A stretch of DNA of 64,000 nucleotides. It comes from Vibrio syngnathi (GTDB lineage Bacteria; Pseudomonadota; Gammaproteobacteria; Enterobacterales; Vibrionaceae). The translations under genes were made by a program, and so were the position numbers. Below are positions 34,289 to 44,323 of this stretch, piece by piece. Numbering within the stretch: position 1 is the first letter of the stretch; the number at the start of each line of letters is the position of its first letter. The DNA lies in the NCBI RefSeq assembly GCF_002119525.1, contig NZ_CP017916.1, positions 1,550,001-1,614,000 of the forward strand. The letters are read 5' to 3'. The notes beneath the pieces were generated by a model, which was not told where the DNA came from, searched no databases, and was given only the letters and a program-made list of their open reading frames with translations.

Positions 34289-35659
34289 TCAGCGAGAGCT
34301 AAATTCTAACTGCACATCGTCGTCTTGTTTGTGCATCCAGTGTAGACGCATACCTAGCATAATAGCTGCTGACGTTAGACCGACAATGAACCCAACCCAG
34401 AAGCCGTGCGCGCCCATAGGCTCAACAATCCAATTTTTCATTCCTAAAATGTAGCCAATAGGCAGACCAAGCAACCAGTAAGCAACGAAAGTAATGTTGA
34501 AGATCGAACGCATGTCTTTGTATCCACGCAAAGCCCCTGCAGCGATAACTTGGATTGCGTCAGTACATTGATAAACTGCAGCGAACAATAGTAATTGCAT
34601 TGCAACAGTAATTACCGCCGTATTCTCTGTGTACAGTAACGAAACTTGCTCTCTGAACAATACAGTTAATGCCGCTGTCATAAAGGCGGTTACCAAGCCG
34701 ACGATGATACCCACGTGTGTTGCAATTTTCGCACCTTCAGTGTTGTTTTCACCAAGCTTATGGCCAACACGAATACTCACGGCGGCACCAATACTCATTG
34801 GTATCATAAATATCAGTGACGAGAAGTTAATTGCAACCTGGTGTGCGGCGACAACCAAAGACCCAAGAGGGGCAACCAACAAAGAAACAACAGCGAATAG
34901 CGTTACCTCAAAGAAGATAGCAGCAGCAACTGGAAAGCCAAGTTTAAACAAACGAATTTGTGCTTTGAGCTGAGGCTTGTGGAACGTACCGAAGATATTG
35001 ATTCTAGCCAAACGCTTTGATGTTAAAACGTAAGCGAACAGCAGAGCAAACATCACCCAATATACGATAGCCGTTGCAACGCCACAGCCAACGCCACCCA
35101 GAGCGGGAGCGCCAAGTTTTCCGTATACGAACATCCAGTTAAGCGGGATGTTTAATAGCAAGCCAATAAAACCAATCACCATTGCAGGCTTAGTTAAAGA
35201 CATACCATCAGTAAAACTTCTCAATGTTTGGAACAGCAAAAACGCAGGCACAGCAAACATCACCGCGTTCATATAGCCGATGGTCTTTTCCGCCATAAGT
35301 TGCTCAATGTCCATCCACTCCAATATCAGCTGCGTTTGGAAAAGCACGCCAATGATAGGTAACGAGATGACGAGAGCCAAAAATACACCTTGCTGAATCT
35401 CAAATGGAATTTTTACTTGGCGGCCTGAACCATTCAGTTGTGCAACAACAGGAACCAACGCCATCAAAAGACCCACACCAAATAGTATTGATGGTAGCCA
35501 GATACTTGCAGCAATCGACACCGCCGCCATATCAATAGCACTTACGCCACCGGCCATAACAGTATCGACAAACCCCATTCCAGTTTGTGCCACAGATGCG
35601 ATCAATACTGGGGTCGCAAGTTTGATTAGATTCGAGGATTCTTCTTTGTAACGATGCAC
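34289..35659 (-). CDS. norM: Na+-driven multidrug efflux protein NorM (MATE family)
   Basis: The 456-residue MATE exporter has twelve membrane helices and closely matches the Vibrio NorM sequence as I know it (KLATPVLIASVAQTGMGFVD, DTVMAGGVSA, QTLRSFTDGMSLTKPAMVIG, AAGALRGYKDMRSIF). It expels cationic drugs and dyes in exchange for sodium. The frame extends to 35773, but NorM begins HRYKEE, so I chose the GTG at 35659 with GGAG upstream. It diverges from riboflavin synthase, as in many gammaproteobacteria. Confidence 0.95.
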   Translation of the reverse strand: MHRYKEESSNLIKLATPVLIASVAQTGMGFVDTVMAGGVSAIDMAAVSIAASIWLPSILFGVGLLMALVPVVAQLNGSGRQVKIPFEIQQGVFLALVISLPIIGVLFQTQLILEWMDIEQLMAEKTIGYMNAVMFAVPAFLLFQTLRSFTDGMSLTKPAMVIGFIGLLLNIPLNWMFVYGKLGAPALGGVGCGVATAIVYWVMFALLFAYVLTSKRLARINIFGTFHKPQLKAQIRLFKLGFPVAAAIFFEVTLFAVVSLLVAPLGSLVVAAHQVAINFSSLIFMIPMSIGAAVSIRVGHKLGENNTEGAKIATHVGIIVGLVTAFMTAALTVLFREQVSLLYTENTAVITVAMQLLLFAAVYQCTDAIQVIAAGALRGYKDMRSIFNITFVAYWLLGLPIGYILGMKNWIVEPMGAHGFWVGFIVGLTSAAIMLGMRLHWMHKQDDDVQLEFSSR

Positions 35660-35810
35660 AAACAACTCCAAATAAGAGGGAAAATTAGAATAATAGTGTA
35701 GGAAAGGACATTCTGAAGGAATCAGAGACAATGATCTTAAGCTTCCACTGGACGAATCATAAAGAAATGTCACAATAACTGCTATGAAAAACTGTTACTA
35801 AAGGAATCTT

Positions 35811-36422
35811 ATGTTTACAGGTATCGTTCAAGGCATGGCAACACTGGTTGCTATGAACAAAAAAGAGTCGTTTCAAACTCATACCATTGAGCTAAGCGAT
35901 GAAATGATTGAAGGATTAGCCATTGGTGCTTCAGTAGCTCATAACGGTTGTTGCTTAACGGTAACGGAAATTTCGGGCAATCAGATTGCTTTTGATTTAA
36001 TGCAAGCGACATTGCGATTGACGAACTTAGGCCAACTGAATGTTGGTGACAAAGTGAATGTTGAGCGTGCAGCAAAGTTTGGTGACGAAATTGGCGGGCA
36101 TAGTATGTCTGGTCACATTACGTTGATGGCGAACCTAGTGGACGTAGTTAAGACAGAAAACAATCGCACGCTTTGGTTCGAGCTACCGCAAGAGTCAATG
36201 AAGTATGTGTTAAGCAAGGGTTACATTGGCGTCGATGGTTGTTCATTGACGATTGGTGAAGTGGAAGAGAACCGTTTCTCTGTTCACCTTATCCCTGAAA
36301 CGCTAAATCGTACTTTGTTTGGTGGCCGTGAAGTGGGTGACCAAGTCAACATTGAATTTGATCCGCAAACGCAGGCGATTGTTGATACTGTTGAACGTGT
36401 ATTAGCAAACCAGAAGTCGTAG
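35811..36422 (+). CDS. ribE: Riboflavin synthase alpha subunit
   Basis: The 203-residue enzyme makes riboflavin from two molecules of 6,7-dimethyl-8-ribityllumazine. It consists of two lumazine-binding repeats: MFTGIVQGMA..VAHNGCCLTVTEI and GGHSMSGHITLMA..GYIGVDGCSLTIGEV. It is somewhat short for the family (about 210-220) but has all the core motifs. AAAGGAATC precedes the ATG. No FMN riboswitch is visible in the 150-base leader shared with norM. The same gene is called ribC in E. coli. Confidence 0.95.
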   Translation: MFTGIVQGMATLVAMNKKESFQTHTIELSDEMIEGLAIGASVAHNGCCLTVTEISGNQIAFDLMQATLRLTNLGQLNVGDKVNVERAAKFGDEIGGHSMSGHITLMANLVDVVKTENNRTLWFELPQESMKYVLSKGYIGVDGCSLTIGEVEENRFSVHLIPETLNRTLFGGREVGDQVNIEFDPQTQAIVDTVERVLANQKS

Positions 36423-36481
36423 TGACGGTTTATCAATAGCATTTGCCCCCAGAGCGACACTAAGTAAAAGCCGAAAATATT

Positions 36482-36509
36482 AAAAAGATCACATCAGGTG
36501 CTCTTTTTT
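36482..36509 (+). terminator. Probable Rho-independent terminator after ribE
   Basis: AAAAAGATCAC and GTGCTCTTTTTT pair with one mismatch around a short loop, followed by six T. Confidence 0.65.
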
Positions 36510-36567
36510 GCGTTTTGGCTTGGTCTATGAATAGCTTTCATTTTGTCTCAACAAGCAAAGGCAACAC

Positions 36568-36771
36568 TTAGAAAACTTGTTCATCGTCTGCATCAATTGA
36601 CAGATGGATTCTATCTCTCAATTCATCTACCTGCATGTCGAGATGAATGGCGTTGCAACATGCTGGACAATCGTCATAAAAATCTTGGCTCCCATTAGAA
36701 GCATCAAGTGTTATGCTGATTGCATGCCCACAATGGGGGCAGGAAACATGTTTTTCTGTGTATTTATGCAT
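36568..36771 (-). CDS. CPXCG motif zinc-binding small protein
   Basis: A 67-residue protein with CPHCG near the start and CPACC 25 residues later, followed by an acidic tail (ADDEQVF). This is the layout of the CPXCG cysteine-rich family, small gammaproteobacterial proteins of unknown role that probably bind one zinc. GGAGAG precedes the ATG. Confidence 0.88.
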   Translation of the reverse strand: MHKYTEKHVSCPHCGHAISITLDASNGSQDFYDDCPACCNAIHLDMQVDELRDRIHLSIDADDEQVF

Positions 36772-36796
36772 CGCGAACTCTCCTCACTGTAACTTG

Positions 36797-36876
36797 TACC
36801 AATCGTAGTAGCTTATATAGAAGCGATATCTAACGTTGCAACTTATATCGATCGTAGTAGCTAGCTGTGATTGGTA
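36797..36876. repeat. 80-base element with terminal inverted repeats
   Basis: TACCAATC at 36797-36804 and GATTGGTA at 36869-36876 are perfect 8-base inverted ends. Inside, a 20-base imperfect direct repeat (ACTTRTAYCRATCGTAGTAGCT) occurs at about 36792-36812 and 36841-36861. It fills the gap between two genes and looks like a small non-autonomous repeat of the type scattered in Vibrio intergenic regions. Confidence 0.5.
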
Positions 36877-37743
36877 TTAAACGGCCTGTATCTTCTGAAT
36901 ACACGCCTCAGTTTGTGCTAAATATTCGCCGCCAAATTGATTGCAGTGGTTAAGAAGATGGTACAAGTTGTAAATGTCTTTCCGATCAGTATAGCCAACG
37001 TCGAGGGGATTGACGCTCTGGTAACCTTCATAAAACTCTTTCGGAAAACCTGCAAACAATTCGGTCAACGCTAAGTCACATTCATGATCGCCCCAATAAC
37101 ATGCGGGGTCGTAACAGATTGGCCCAAAGGCTGAGTTAGCAACATTACCGTTCCAAAGGTCGCCATGAAGCAAAGAAGGGCGAGGGTTGTGGCCAGCTAG
37201 ACGCATATTAACTACATCAACAATGTCATCGATATCACCGAATTCGATGCCTTTTTCTTTTAACAATTGAAGTTGGAAGCCAATGCGTTGCTCAGAGAAA
37301 AAGCGCCCCCATTTCTTGTGCCAAGGGTTGGGTTGAAGGGTGCTACCAATATAATTGTCTTGGTCACAACCAAACTCTTTCTGTTCACCCCATTGATGTA
37401 ATTGGGCAAGTTGAACGCCAAAGTCATAGCTATTATTGCTTGTTTCAAGCGGCTTAGTTGGCAAGTAATTTAGAATAATGAATGAGCATTCTTTGGTTTT
37501 GCCAATCAGTACCAACTCAGGCACATAAACGGTGGAGGTTTCTCTTAACAAGCGCAAGTTCTCAGCTTCGATTTCAAACTTAGGTAAAAATTCTCGCTGA
37601 TTCACTTTTACAAAGTAGCGTTCATTACCATCGCTGATCATATAGCAATCGTTAATGTCACCACCAGAAACCTTGTTACGTTCAGTAATCTGAAAGTTAA
37701 ATAGAAGAGTATCTGAAAGTTGTTGAGAAATGGCCTGCCACAT
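36877..37743 (-). CDS. Fructosamine kinase family protein (YniA-like)
   Basis: A 288-residue protein-kinase-like fold enzyme. Motifs include VSGGDINDCYMI and RYFVKVNQ (ATP-binding Lys), the catalytic loop PSLLHGDLWNGN with its Asp, and the metal-binding YDPACYWGDHECDLALTEL. Family members phosphorylate ketosamines or ribulosamines on glycated proteins or small molecules, a repair of glycation damage. Bacterial members of this subgroup have poorly defined substrates. It is monocistronic by context. Confidence 0.9.
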   Translation of the reverse strand: MWQAISQQLSDTLLFNFQITERNKVSGGDINDCYMISDGNERYFVKVNQREFLPKFEIEAENLRLLRETSTVYVPELVLIGKTKECSFIILNYLPTKPLETSNNSYDFGVQLAQLHQWGEQKEFGCDQDNYIGSTLQPNPWHKKWGRFFSEQRIGFQLQLLKEKGIEFGDIDDIVDVVNMRLAGHNPRPSLLHGDLWNGNVANSAFGPICYDPACYWGDHECDLALTELFAGFPKEFYEGYQSVNPLDVGYTDRKDIYNLYHLLNHCNQFGGEYLAQTEACIQKIQAV

Positions 37744-38213
37744 AGGAAATCCTCAAAGACTGAAAGTTAAAAAGATTGAAGGTTATGAATACTGTTTGTT
37801 TATTAGCAATAGTTTAGGATAAATCTGAGCAATTTATAGACGTACTCGTCAATGTTCTTATCTCTTCTGCACCGTATGTAGAATCAATTGGCTGATTTGT
37901 GAACTCGAACTGATTCAAGCCCTTTGAAATACAAACAGAAATCAAGAACAACGTAGTGAAATAGTTTGGAACTAATCTCACGGCATGATGATTTTCATAC
38001 AATAGAATCGCAGAAATAGGTTGAGATTATTTTTCACTATATTTTAGGTGTGTTTGGTGAAGTTAGGGTGTTTTGATTGAAATTTAAGCTTAAATGCTAA
38101 CTCGGATCACTTTAATACAGTTTTTAGTAATAAAGAGATGACAAACAGACTCATATACATAGTATTAGGTAGGTACATATTAATCTGCTCTTGAGCTTAA
38201 ACGGAGATTTATT
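37744..38213. other. Intergenic region, no gene found
   Basis: This 470-base AT-rich region lies between two divergent genes. A 62-codon minus-strand frame at 37814-38002 has no ribosome site and no family resemblance, so I do not call it. No strong hairpin was seen. Confidence 0.5.
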
Positions 38214-38558
38214 GTGGTTGTAGAAACCGATGGCTATTTAGCTTTAATCGAACACTTATCATTTAACTTGAATGTCTTTACTAATACTAATGGCGATACA
38301 GGCAATGAAAGTGTAGAAGACATCATCACTGACATGATATCCACGAACATCATGGCTATTTTCGAGCAAAACCCAGAGTTACATTCGAGCGTTAGATTTC
38401 AACTTTTGAAAGAAGCGGATTCAGTGGTAGCTGATTTAGGTGAAGTGTTAGCTGGTGTATGGGCAAAGAAAGCGACTAACGAACAAATAGTATTCCTAGA
38501 TGAATACATCGCATTAGTGAAAAATCTGTTTGATAGTGCTGTCGCTAAATACGACTAA
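38214..38558 (+). CDS. DUF3802 family protein
   Basis: The 114-residue acidic helical protein begins VVETDGYLALIEHLSFNLNVF and contains ESVEDIITDMISTNIMAIFEQNP, which matches the Vibrio/Shewanella DUF3802 family. The function is unknown. It starts at a GTG with CGGAG seven bases upstream. No membrane segment. Monocistronic. Confidence 0.78.
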   Translation: MVVETDGYLALIEHLSFNLNVFTNTNGDTGNESVEDIITDMISTNIMAIFEQNPELHSSVRFQLLKEADSVVADLGEVLAGVWAKKATNEQIVFLDEYIALVKNLFDSAVAKYD

Positions 38559-38608
38559 CTATTTATTTGTACATTTGCCTTAGTAAACAGTGATAGGCGT
38601 TTAAATCG

Positions 38609-39094
38609 CTATAAACGCCTAAAGTGCCAAAACTTAGAAGCCCAGTAAGGGTTATCCAACCTCGATATAATGACACCTTTCGATGTAGAAGCATGTAGGA
38701 ATTGATTGTTTCCTAAATATACACCGACGTGTCGTACCGTCATCGAAGTCTTGAAAAATACCAAATCACCGCTTGTTGCCTCCCCGTAATCTACTTCTTG
38801 TCCCTTCTTACTTTGATCTTTTGTGGTTCTTGGTAGAGCTTGCTGGGTCGCTTTCTGCACGGCGATTTGAACAAATGCGGAGCAATCAACGCCTCGAAAT
38901 GATGTCCCACCAAAATGGTATGGCACACCTTTCCACTGCTCATACACTCTCATATACGCATTGGTCGTCGATTGCTCGGACTTTGACAGCGGTTTCTGTG
39001 CAGTTTGACGAAGCTGAGAAGGCGATGGAGACGCGCTACAAGCGACCAATGTCGTAAAAGTTATTGTAACCAAAGCCATTTTTATGATTTTCAT
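38609..39094 (-). CDS. NlpC/P60-family lipoprotein, probable murein endopeptidase
   Basis: A 161-residue outer-membrane lipoprotein: the signal MKIIKMALVTITFTTLVA is followed by a lipobox Cys. The NlpC/P60 domain has the catalytic Cys in FRGVDCSAFVQIAVQ and the His in TVRHVGVYLGNNQFLHAST, with the third polar residue further on. It probably cuts peptidoglycan stem-peptide bonds, as Spr/MepS and NlpC do. The ATG at 39094 (AGAAGAG upstream) places the signal correctly; an ATG 18 bases earlier is less likely. Confidence 0.9.
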   Translation of the reverse strand: MKIIKMALVTITFTTLVACSASPSPSQLRQTAQKPLSKSEQSTTNAYMRVYEQWKGVPYHFGGTSFRGVDCSAFVQIAVQKATQQALPRTTKDQSKKGQEVDYGEATSGDLVFFKTSMTVRHVGVYLGNNQFLHASTSKGVIISRLDNPYWASKFWHFRRL

Positions 39095-39198
39095 ATGTAA
39101 CTCTTCTGACAAAAAACTGAAATATAAACGTCATCAAGGACTTCTAGTATACGGACTAAGTTAAGGATATCTCTTTTCGCAGTCAAACTGGATTTCAT

Positions 39199-41244
39199 AT
39201 GCCCGACACAAATTTATCAATAAAACCCTCACGTTATACATTCTCGCTCATTCAAACCGTCACTGCTGTATTTATTTCCATTCTTTTGCTCGTTATCTTT
39301 TTATCTATGGTCAGTATCCGAGGCGTCGATCGGGTCGGGGGACATTTTGAAGCACTGTCAGAACAAGCATTACCTCTCGCATTACATAACGCTGAATTAA
39401 CACAAAGCGTGTTGGAGCAGGTAAAACTTCTTACTTATAGCACCCAGTCTACCGATCTCAATACGCTTAACTCGACTCGCAGCGCAATCGACGAGTTAGT
39501 CGCCGAAAGTAACCAAACGTTAGAGGAACTCCTTTTTTTATCCCAATCTTTTGCTGACGTAATTTCTGTTGAACAAAAACAAAATCTAACTGAGAACATG
39601 GTGACCTTACAATTGATGGCTAGCCAAGTGTTGTCGTCTCAAATTGAAATTCAGAATAAGCAAAACCTCATAGATAGCCAAGTCACCGCGTTTCGTTATG
39701 GCGTGAGTTCTATTGGTCCAGAAATGAATCGCATCAGCTCTTTCCTCGTTCAGAACAATCCTGAAGCGTACGATGCGGCAAACCGATTCACAGCGAGTGC
39801 TTCTGCAATGGCGAATACTTTCTTAATGCTAATGATGCAATCGGACTTAGAAAAAGCAGAAGACGAATACAGAGAGCTTAGAAATCGAATCGCAGGCATT
39901 AACCTAGCGTATGACGACTTTTCTGAATGGCACCCTGACATTGTAGAGTTCGCAAGCTTAACGGCGCCTTATGAGATGGTTCAAGCTGGCTTCGCTGACA
40001 ACGGCGTATTAAGACAAATCCTGCAAAAGCTAAAACTTGTCGAGCAACAAGAAGCCGACTTAGATAAAGTCATTCATCTGGCTAACACAGTGATAGGTAC
40101 CTTAAATCAACTGTCGAACACCGCTTCCATTTTGATTGATGAAAGCGAGTTTGTGGTCAATCAGACAATAGCAACGATAGACAAAGTACTATTTATAAGT
40201 GGATTAGTGATAACGGCCATCATTTCTATTTCATGGTTCGTATTGCGTCGCTGGGTGAACAAAGGACTCAGAAACATTACTCACCAAATGAGCTTACTCG
40301 CGGAACACGATTTTTCAACACAAAGTCAATTAGTTGGCCCATTGGAATTGCAAGTTATCGCATCAAAACTTAATTGTGTTGTCGACTCAACCGCTGATTC
40401 GGTGCGTTTGGTAACACGAAACTGTGAAACGCTTTATCAAACAGCGGAAGTAAGCCACGACGCTGCAGAGCAAACTAACTCAAGCTTACACGAGCAAAAT
40501 GAATCACTACAGAACATGATTACCACCATTACAGAGCTTGAAGCATCGATTGGTGAAATTGCTCGTATCTCTAACGCCTCGAATGATGACGCCCAACTTG
40601 CTGAAAATGAGTCAGTGACAGGGAGCCAAGTTATTGGACTTAACCAACAGCGACTGCATGCACTAGAACACTCTCTAAGCATGAATGAAGAATCGATGGC
40701 CGACTTAGACGGACGTGTTAAACAGATTCGCGAAATGGTCGACATGATCAGTGGCATTGCTGACAACACTAACTTACTCGCATTGAATGCAGCAATAGAA
40801 GCCGCTCGAGCAGGAGATCAAGGCCGAGGCTTTGCAGTGGTTGCCGATGAAGTCAGAAAACTAGCCAGCGATACTTCTCAGCAAACCACTAATATTCGAG
40901 ATATGATGAATGAATTGGTGGCTGCAGCTGATCGCTCACGGGCGTCTGTAACGGAATCGAGAAATGAAATGGCGAATGCTCTGGAAACCAGTGGCGATGT
41001 AAAACAAGCCTTTGAGAAAATCGAATTCGCGGTTACCCAGATCAAAGGACGTGTTGAGCAAATCATGGTGGCTACCGAGCAACAAGCTCGTGCGACAGTC
41101 GACGTAACGCATTCAATCACCCGAGTATCTGAACAAGGTGAAAATACGAAGTTACAACTTGAATCCATGATTGAAAGTTCAGAGCAAGTCGGTGAGATAG
41201 CAGGGCACCAACAAGCTATGCTTCACAAGTACATCCTGAAATAA
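39199..41244 (+). CDS. Methyl-accepting chemotaxis protein with large helical periplasmic sensor
   Basis: A 681-residue chemoreceptor. Membrane helix 1 is at about residues 15-38. An all-helical periplasmic domain of about 290 residues follows, long enough for an HBM-type bimodular bundle and not a Cache domain. Helix 2 is at about 328-348 ([19 protein letters not shown]), followed by HAMP and the signalling domain with tip [20 protein letters not shown] and [15 protein letters not shown]. The ligand is unknown. It transmits to CheA/CheW. It is a single gene, ending at a strong bidirectional terminator. Confidence 0.95.
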   Translation: MPDTNLSIKPSRYTFSLIQTVTAVFISILLLVIFLSMVSIRGVDRVGGHFEALSEQALPLALHNAELTQSVLEQVKLLTYSTQSTDLNTLNSTRSAIDELVAESNQTLEELLFLSQSFADVISVEQKQNLTENMVTLQLMASQVLSSQIEIQNKQNLIDSQVTAFRYGVSSIGPEMNRISSFLVQNNPEAYDAANRFTASASAMANTFLMLMMQSDLEKAEDEYRELRNRIAGINLAYDDFSEWHPDIVEFASLTAPYEMVQAGFADNGVLRQILQKLKLVEQQEADLDKVIHLANTVIGTLNQLSNTASILIDESEFVVNQTIATIDKVLFISGLVITAIISISWFVLRRWVNKGLRNITHQMSLLAEHDFSTQSQLVGPLELQVIASKLNCVVDSTADSVRLVTRNCETLYQTAEVSHDAAEQTNSSLHEQNESLQNMITTITELEASIGEIARISNASNDDAQLAENESVTGSQVIGLNQQRLHALEHSLSMNEESMADLDGRVKQIREMVDMISGIADNTNLLALNAAIEAARAGDQGRGFAVVADEVRKLASDTSQQTTNIRDMMNELVAAADRSRASVTESRNEMANALETSGDVKQAFEKIEFAVTQIKGRVEQIMVATEQQARATVDVTHSITRVSEQGENTKLQLESMIESSEQVGEIAGHQQAMLHKYILK

Positions 41245-41333
41245 ATGATCGTGTTTGAGTAAATGAGTGGGCTGAGTTAAGCCGGACAGCACAAGGGTTG
41301 AAGCACTAGCTACGCCTAAACTCCTATTGATAC

Positions 41334-41375
41334 AAAAACGCCCTTAAGTTTTCACAAGAATCTAAGGGCGTTTTT
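41334..41375. terminator. Bidirectional Rho-independent terminator
   Basis: AACGCCCTTA and TAAGGGCGTT pair around a 16-base loop, with A- and T-runs outside. It lies between the convergent chemoreceptor and sterol-desaturase family genes. Confidence 0.88.
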
Positions 41376-41431
41376 GGGGAATTAAGTAAGTTCGATCTCA
41401 ATACAAGCTTGAAACTCAGGTGTATTAGAAC

Positions 41432-42235
41432 CTAGTCTTTCGTTGCAGGGAATCGTGCAAATGGCTGACGTAGCATCAGATCTAACCGTTGTTCTTTACC
41501 ATCTTGTATCTCTGGCACGCCGATATGAACGTTATCATGACCAAGCTTGGGTTGAGCGCGGTAAGTCTTAAACCAAACATCCCACACCGATAAAAAGAAG
41601 CCAAAGTTTGAGTGTGTTTCTTTCACGATGACCGAGTGATGAACGCGGTGCATGTCTGGTGTCACAATCACTTTTCTCAATCGCTTATCAATCCACAGTG
41701 GCAGACGCGCATTGCTGTGGTTAAACATCGCACTGGCATTAAGAACAATTTCAAAGATAACGACCGCGATGACAGGTACACCAAGCACGATCACCAAACT
41801 CACTTTAATCAGCATTGAAAGGATCATTTCAATTGGATGAAAACGAGTTCCGGTTGTGACATCAATATCGAGATCCGCATGATGAACTCGGTGTAATTTC
41901 CATAGCCATGAAACACGATGAAACACCAAGTGTTGCAGGTAAATAGCGCAATCTAACAGTAAAACACAGATCAGAATGGTGAGTTCTTTCGGAAGTGACA
42001 GGGTATTGAACAGACCCCATTGGTGTTCTTGTGCGATAACCGCCGCTTGAAATGCTGCGATTGGAATTAGAGTGGCTAATAGAAAGCTGTTCAAAGCAAC
42101 CAACGCAAAGTTGTTACCCCAGCGAAACCATTTGCTTTGAGTCAGTGTTTTCCGGGGAAATCGGTACTCCCAAAGCGCACACAATCCAAAAACGACAATA
42201 AAACAAACAAGGCGAAGCAGGGATGGGTCTTGCAT
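41432..42235 (-). CDS. Sterol desaturase/fatty acid hydroxylase family membrane protein
   Basis: A 267-residue di-iron membrane oxygenase with four or five hydrophobic segments. The histidine boxes are HLVFH, HRVHHAD, FNHSN and HRVHHS, as required for the two irons. The family hydroxylates or desaturates lipids; the bacterial substrate is not known. I chose the ATG at 42235 (MQDPSLLRLV) with AGAAGGAA upstream over one 18 bases earlier. It diverges from the DTW gene. Confidence 0.9.
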   Translation of the reverse strand: MQDPSLLRLVCFIVVFGLCALWEYRFPRKTLTQSKWFRWGNNFALVALNSFLLATLIPIAAFQAAVIAQEHQWGLFNTLSLPKELTILICVLLLDCAIYLQHLVFHRVSWLWKLHRVHHADLDIDVTTGTRFHPIEMILSMLIKVSLVIVLGVPVIAVVIFEIVLNASAMFNHSNARLPLWIDKRLRKVIVTPDMHRVHHSVIVKETHSNFGFFLSVWDVWFKTYRAQPKLGHDNVHIGVPEIQDGKEQRLDLMLRQPFARFPATKD

Positions 42236-42309
42236 GGGGATTCCTTCTATCATTCTAAGGACACTGTAAGTACAATCGTGCCACTTTTCTAGATCTATCG
42301 TTATTGTCC

Positions 42310-43050
42310 ATGAGAATCCACGCTTTTCACCGTTTATATCAACATCGTTTGTCCATTGCTACCAAACCGTTTAACGCGCGCGGGTGTAAAGTGGTTCGAT
42401 GTGAGTTCTGTAAAATCAAACAAGACAGCTGTATCTGTGCACATCAACCAGACGTAAATACGAACGTCGCGACTATGTTGATCTTGTCAGACAACGAAAT
42501 ATTAAAACCAAGTAACACTGGTCGATTGATTCTCGATACAGTAAAAGACAGTTACGCTTACCTATGGCATCGCACAGAGCCAAATCAAGAAATGTTGGAT
42601 GTCTTAAAAGATGACAACTATCAAGCTGTTGTAGTGTTCCCCGAAGACTATACAGATGACAAATCGCGCGTGGTTCAAAACCTGCCACAAATGCGTGACC
42701 CAAACAAAACACTATTGCTGATCTTTATTGATGGTAGCTGGCGCGAGGCTCGTCGAATTTTTCGTCGCTCAGAATATCTGCAAGATTTACCTGTGTTATC
42801 GATTGAGCCTGAGTCAGTTTCTCAATACATGATGCGAAAGTCAGACAACGAACAACATCTTTCGACAGCCGAAGTGGCGAGCTTGGTTTTGAAACAGGCT
42901 GGTGAAGAGCAGGGTGCCAAGACTTTACAACTATGGTTTGAGACATTTCGGGAAAGTTACATGTTAAGTAAGACACGTTATAAGTCGGATCCAACCAAAC
43001 CAAGCCTGAATGCTTTCATAGATCATACTAAAAGTGAGACGTCACTCTAA
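42310..43050 (+). CDS. DTW domain protein, probable tRNA-uridine aminocarboxypropyltransferase
   Basis: A 246-residue protein with an N-terminal zinc-binding cysteine cluster (CEFCKIKQDSCIC) and a SPOUT-like DTW domain: TMLILSDNEILKPSNTGRLI, the motif LLLIFIDGSWREARRIFR (DGSW in place of the eponymous D-T-W), and a C-terminal EVASLVLKQAG helix. TapT/TuaA-type members transfer the aminocarboxypropyl group of SAM to uridine 47 (acp3U) in tRNA. A second paralogue family exists, so the exact tRNA target is not certain. ATG 42310 is preferred to a TTG six bases upstream. Confidence 0.85.
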   Translation: MRIHAFHRLYQHRLSIATKPFNARGCKVVRCEFCKIKQDSCICAHQPDVNTNVATMLILSDNEILKPSNTGRLILDTVKDSYAYLWHRTEPNQEMLDVLKDDNYQAVVVFPEDYTDDKSRVVQNLPQMRDPNKTLLLIFIDGSWREARRIFRRSEYLQDLPVLSIEPESVSQYMMRKSDNEQHLSTAEVASLVLKQAGEEQGAKTLQLWFETFRESYMLSKTRYKSDPTKPSLNAFIDHTKSETSL

Positions 43051-43213
43051 CCTTTAACCGCTTTGTGCTGACTTGTTGTTCAAACAAACTCAAACACGGG
43101 ATAAGTTTGTCATCTATCACGGTTTGTAGGGGGAGTGTTATGGATAATGCTCTTTAGTTGTTTATTTACAAAAATTTATTTGCCCGAATTTAGGGAAAAA
43201 TTGGAGAGATTTC

Positions 43214-44122
43214 ATGTATTACGGCTTCGATGTTGGCGGCACAAAGATTGAGTTTGGTGCGTTCAATGAAAAACTTGAGCGAGTAGCGACAGAACGCGTA
43301 CCAACGCCCACTGAAGATTATCAACTGCTACTTGATACAATTGCCGGTTTGGTAAAGAAGTACGACAACGAATTTTCTTGCGAAGGCAAAATTGGTCTTG
43401 GGCTTCCTGGAATGGAAGATGCTGACGACGGCACAATGTTGGTTGTTAACGTACCAGCTTCAACAGGGAAACCACTACGCAAAGACTTAGAAGCACTGAT
43501 TGGTCGTAGCGTGAAAATTGAAAATGATGCGAACTGTTTTGCGCTTTCAGAAGCGTGGGATGATGAGCTTAAAGATGAACCATCAGTAGCAGGCCTAATT
43601 TTAGGTACTGGCTTTGGTGGCGGTTTAGTTTACGAAGGCAAAGTATTCTCTGGCCGTAATCACGTTGCAGGTGAGTTAGGCCATATGCGTCTTCCTCTTG
43701 ATGCTTGGTTCCACCTTGGCGACAACGCACCTCTGTTAGGTTGTGGTTGTGGCAAGAAAGGTTGTTTAGACAGCTATTTATCAGGTCGTGGCTTCGAACT
43801 GATTTACGAGCACTACTTCGGTGAGAAGAAGAAAGCGATTGAGATCATCCAGGCTTACAATGAAGGTGAAGCACAAGCCGCTGAACACGTAGACCGTTTC
43901 ATGGAACTACTGGCTATATGTTTTGCGAACCTGTTTACGGGTCTTGACCCACATGTAGTTGCTCTGGGTGGTGGTCTTTCAAACTTCGAACTTATCTACG
44001 AAGAAATGCCAAAGCGTATTCCTAAATATCTGTTGTCTGTAGCGAAATGTCCGAAGATCATCAAAGCGAAACACGGTGATTCAGGCGGTGTTCGTGGCGC
44101 TGCATTCCTTAACATTAAGTAA
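43214..44122 (+). CDS. nagK: N-acetyl-D-glucosamine kinase
   Basis: The 302-residue ROK-family kinase phosphorylates GlcNAc released by peptidoglycan or chitin breakdown. The phosphate loop is [13 protein letters not shown], the catalytic region is [15 protein letters not shown], followed by [11 protein letters not shown]. The zinc/ROK signature is [24 protein letters not shown] precedes the ATG. It stands alone and ends at a strong terminator. Confidence 0.95.
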   Translation: MYYGFDVGGTKIEFGAFNEKLERVATERVPTPTEDYQLLLDTIAGLVKKYDNEFSCEGKIGLGLPGMEDADDGTMLVVNVPASTGKPLRKDLEALIGRSVKIENDANCFALSEAWDDELKDEPSVAGLILGTGFGGGLVYEGKVFSGRNHVAGELGHMRLPLDAWFHLGDNAPLLGCGCGKKGCLDSYLSGRGFELIYEHYFGEKKKAIEIIQAYNEGEAQAAEHVDRFMELLAICFANLFTGLDPHVVALGGGLSNFELIYEEMPKRIPKYLLSVAKCPKIIKAKHGDSGGVRGAAFLNIK

Positions 44123-44171
44123 TCGTTACTTACGTTAAGATAGTTAAGGTTAGATAGTCAAAAGCATAAAT

Positions 44172-44212
44172 AAAAATGCCGCAATCTCGAAAGAGGTTGC
44201 GGCATTTTTTAT
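44172..44212 (+). terminator. Rho-independent terminator after nagK
   Basis: AATGCCGCAA and TTGCGGCATT pair with an inner TCT/AGA extension, followed by TTTTTATT. Confidence 0.92.
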
Positions 44213-44323
44213 TGTTCGGTGTTTTCGTTTCTTTAGCTCTTAACTTCTTAGCTTTTAACTCTTAACTCTAAAGTGAAAACGAAAAGCTAGAAGCTACAGA
44301 TCGAGAAAAATAAGCCAGAGGGC

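Noticed and set aside
34289..35659. MATE protein as the missing polysaccharide flippase
   Set aside because: The sequence is a clear NorM drug exporter and lies outside the syp operons, beyond ligE.
35660..35810. FMN riboswitch before riboflavin synthase
   Set aside because: The leader is too short and lacks the conserved RFN helices.
37814..38002. Minus-strand open frame of 62 codons
   Set aside because: No Shine-Dalgarno sequence and no protein-like composition or family; typical chance frame in AT-rich DNA.
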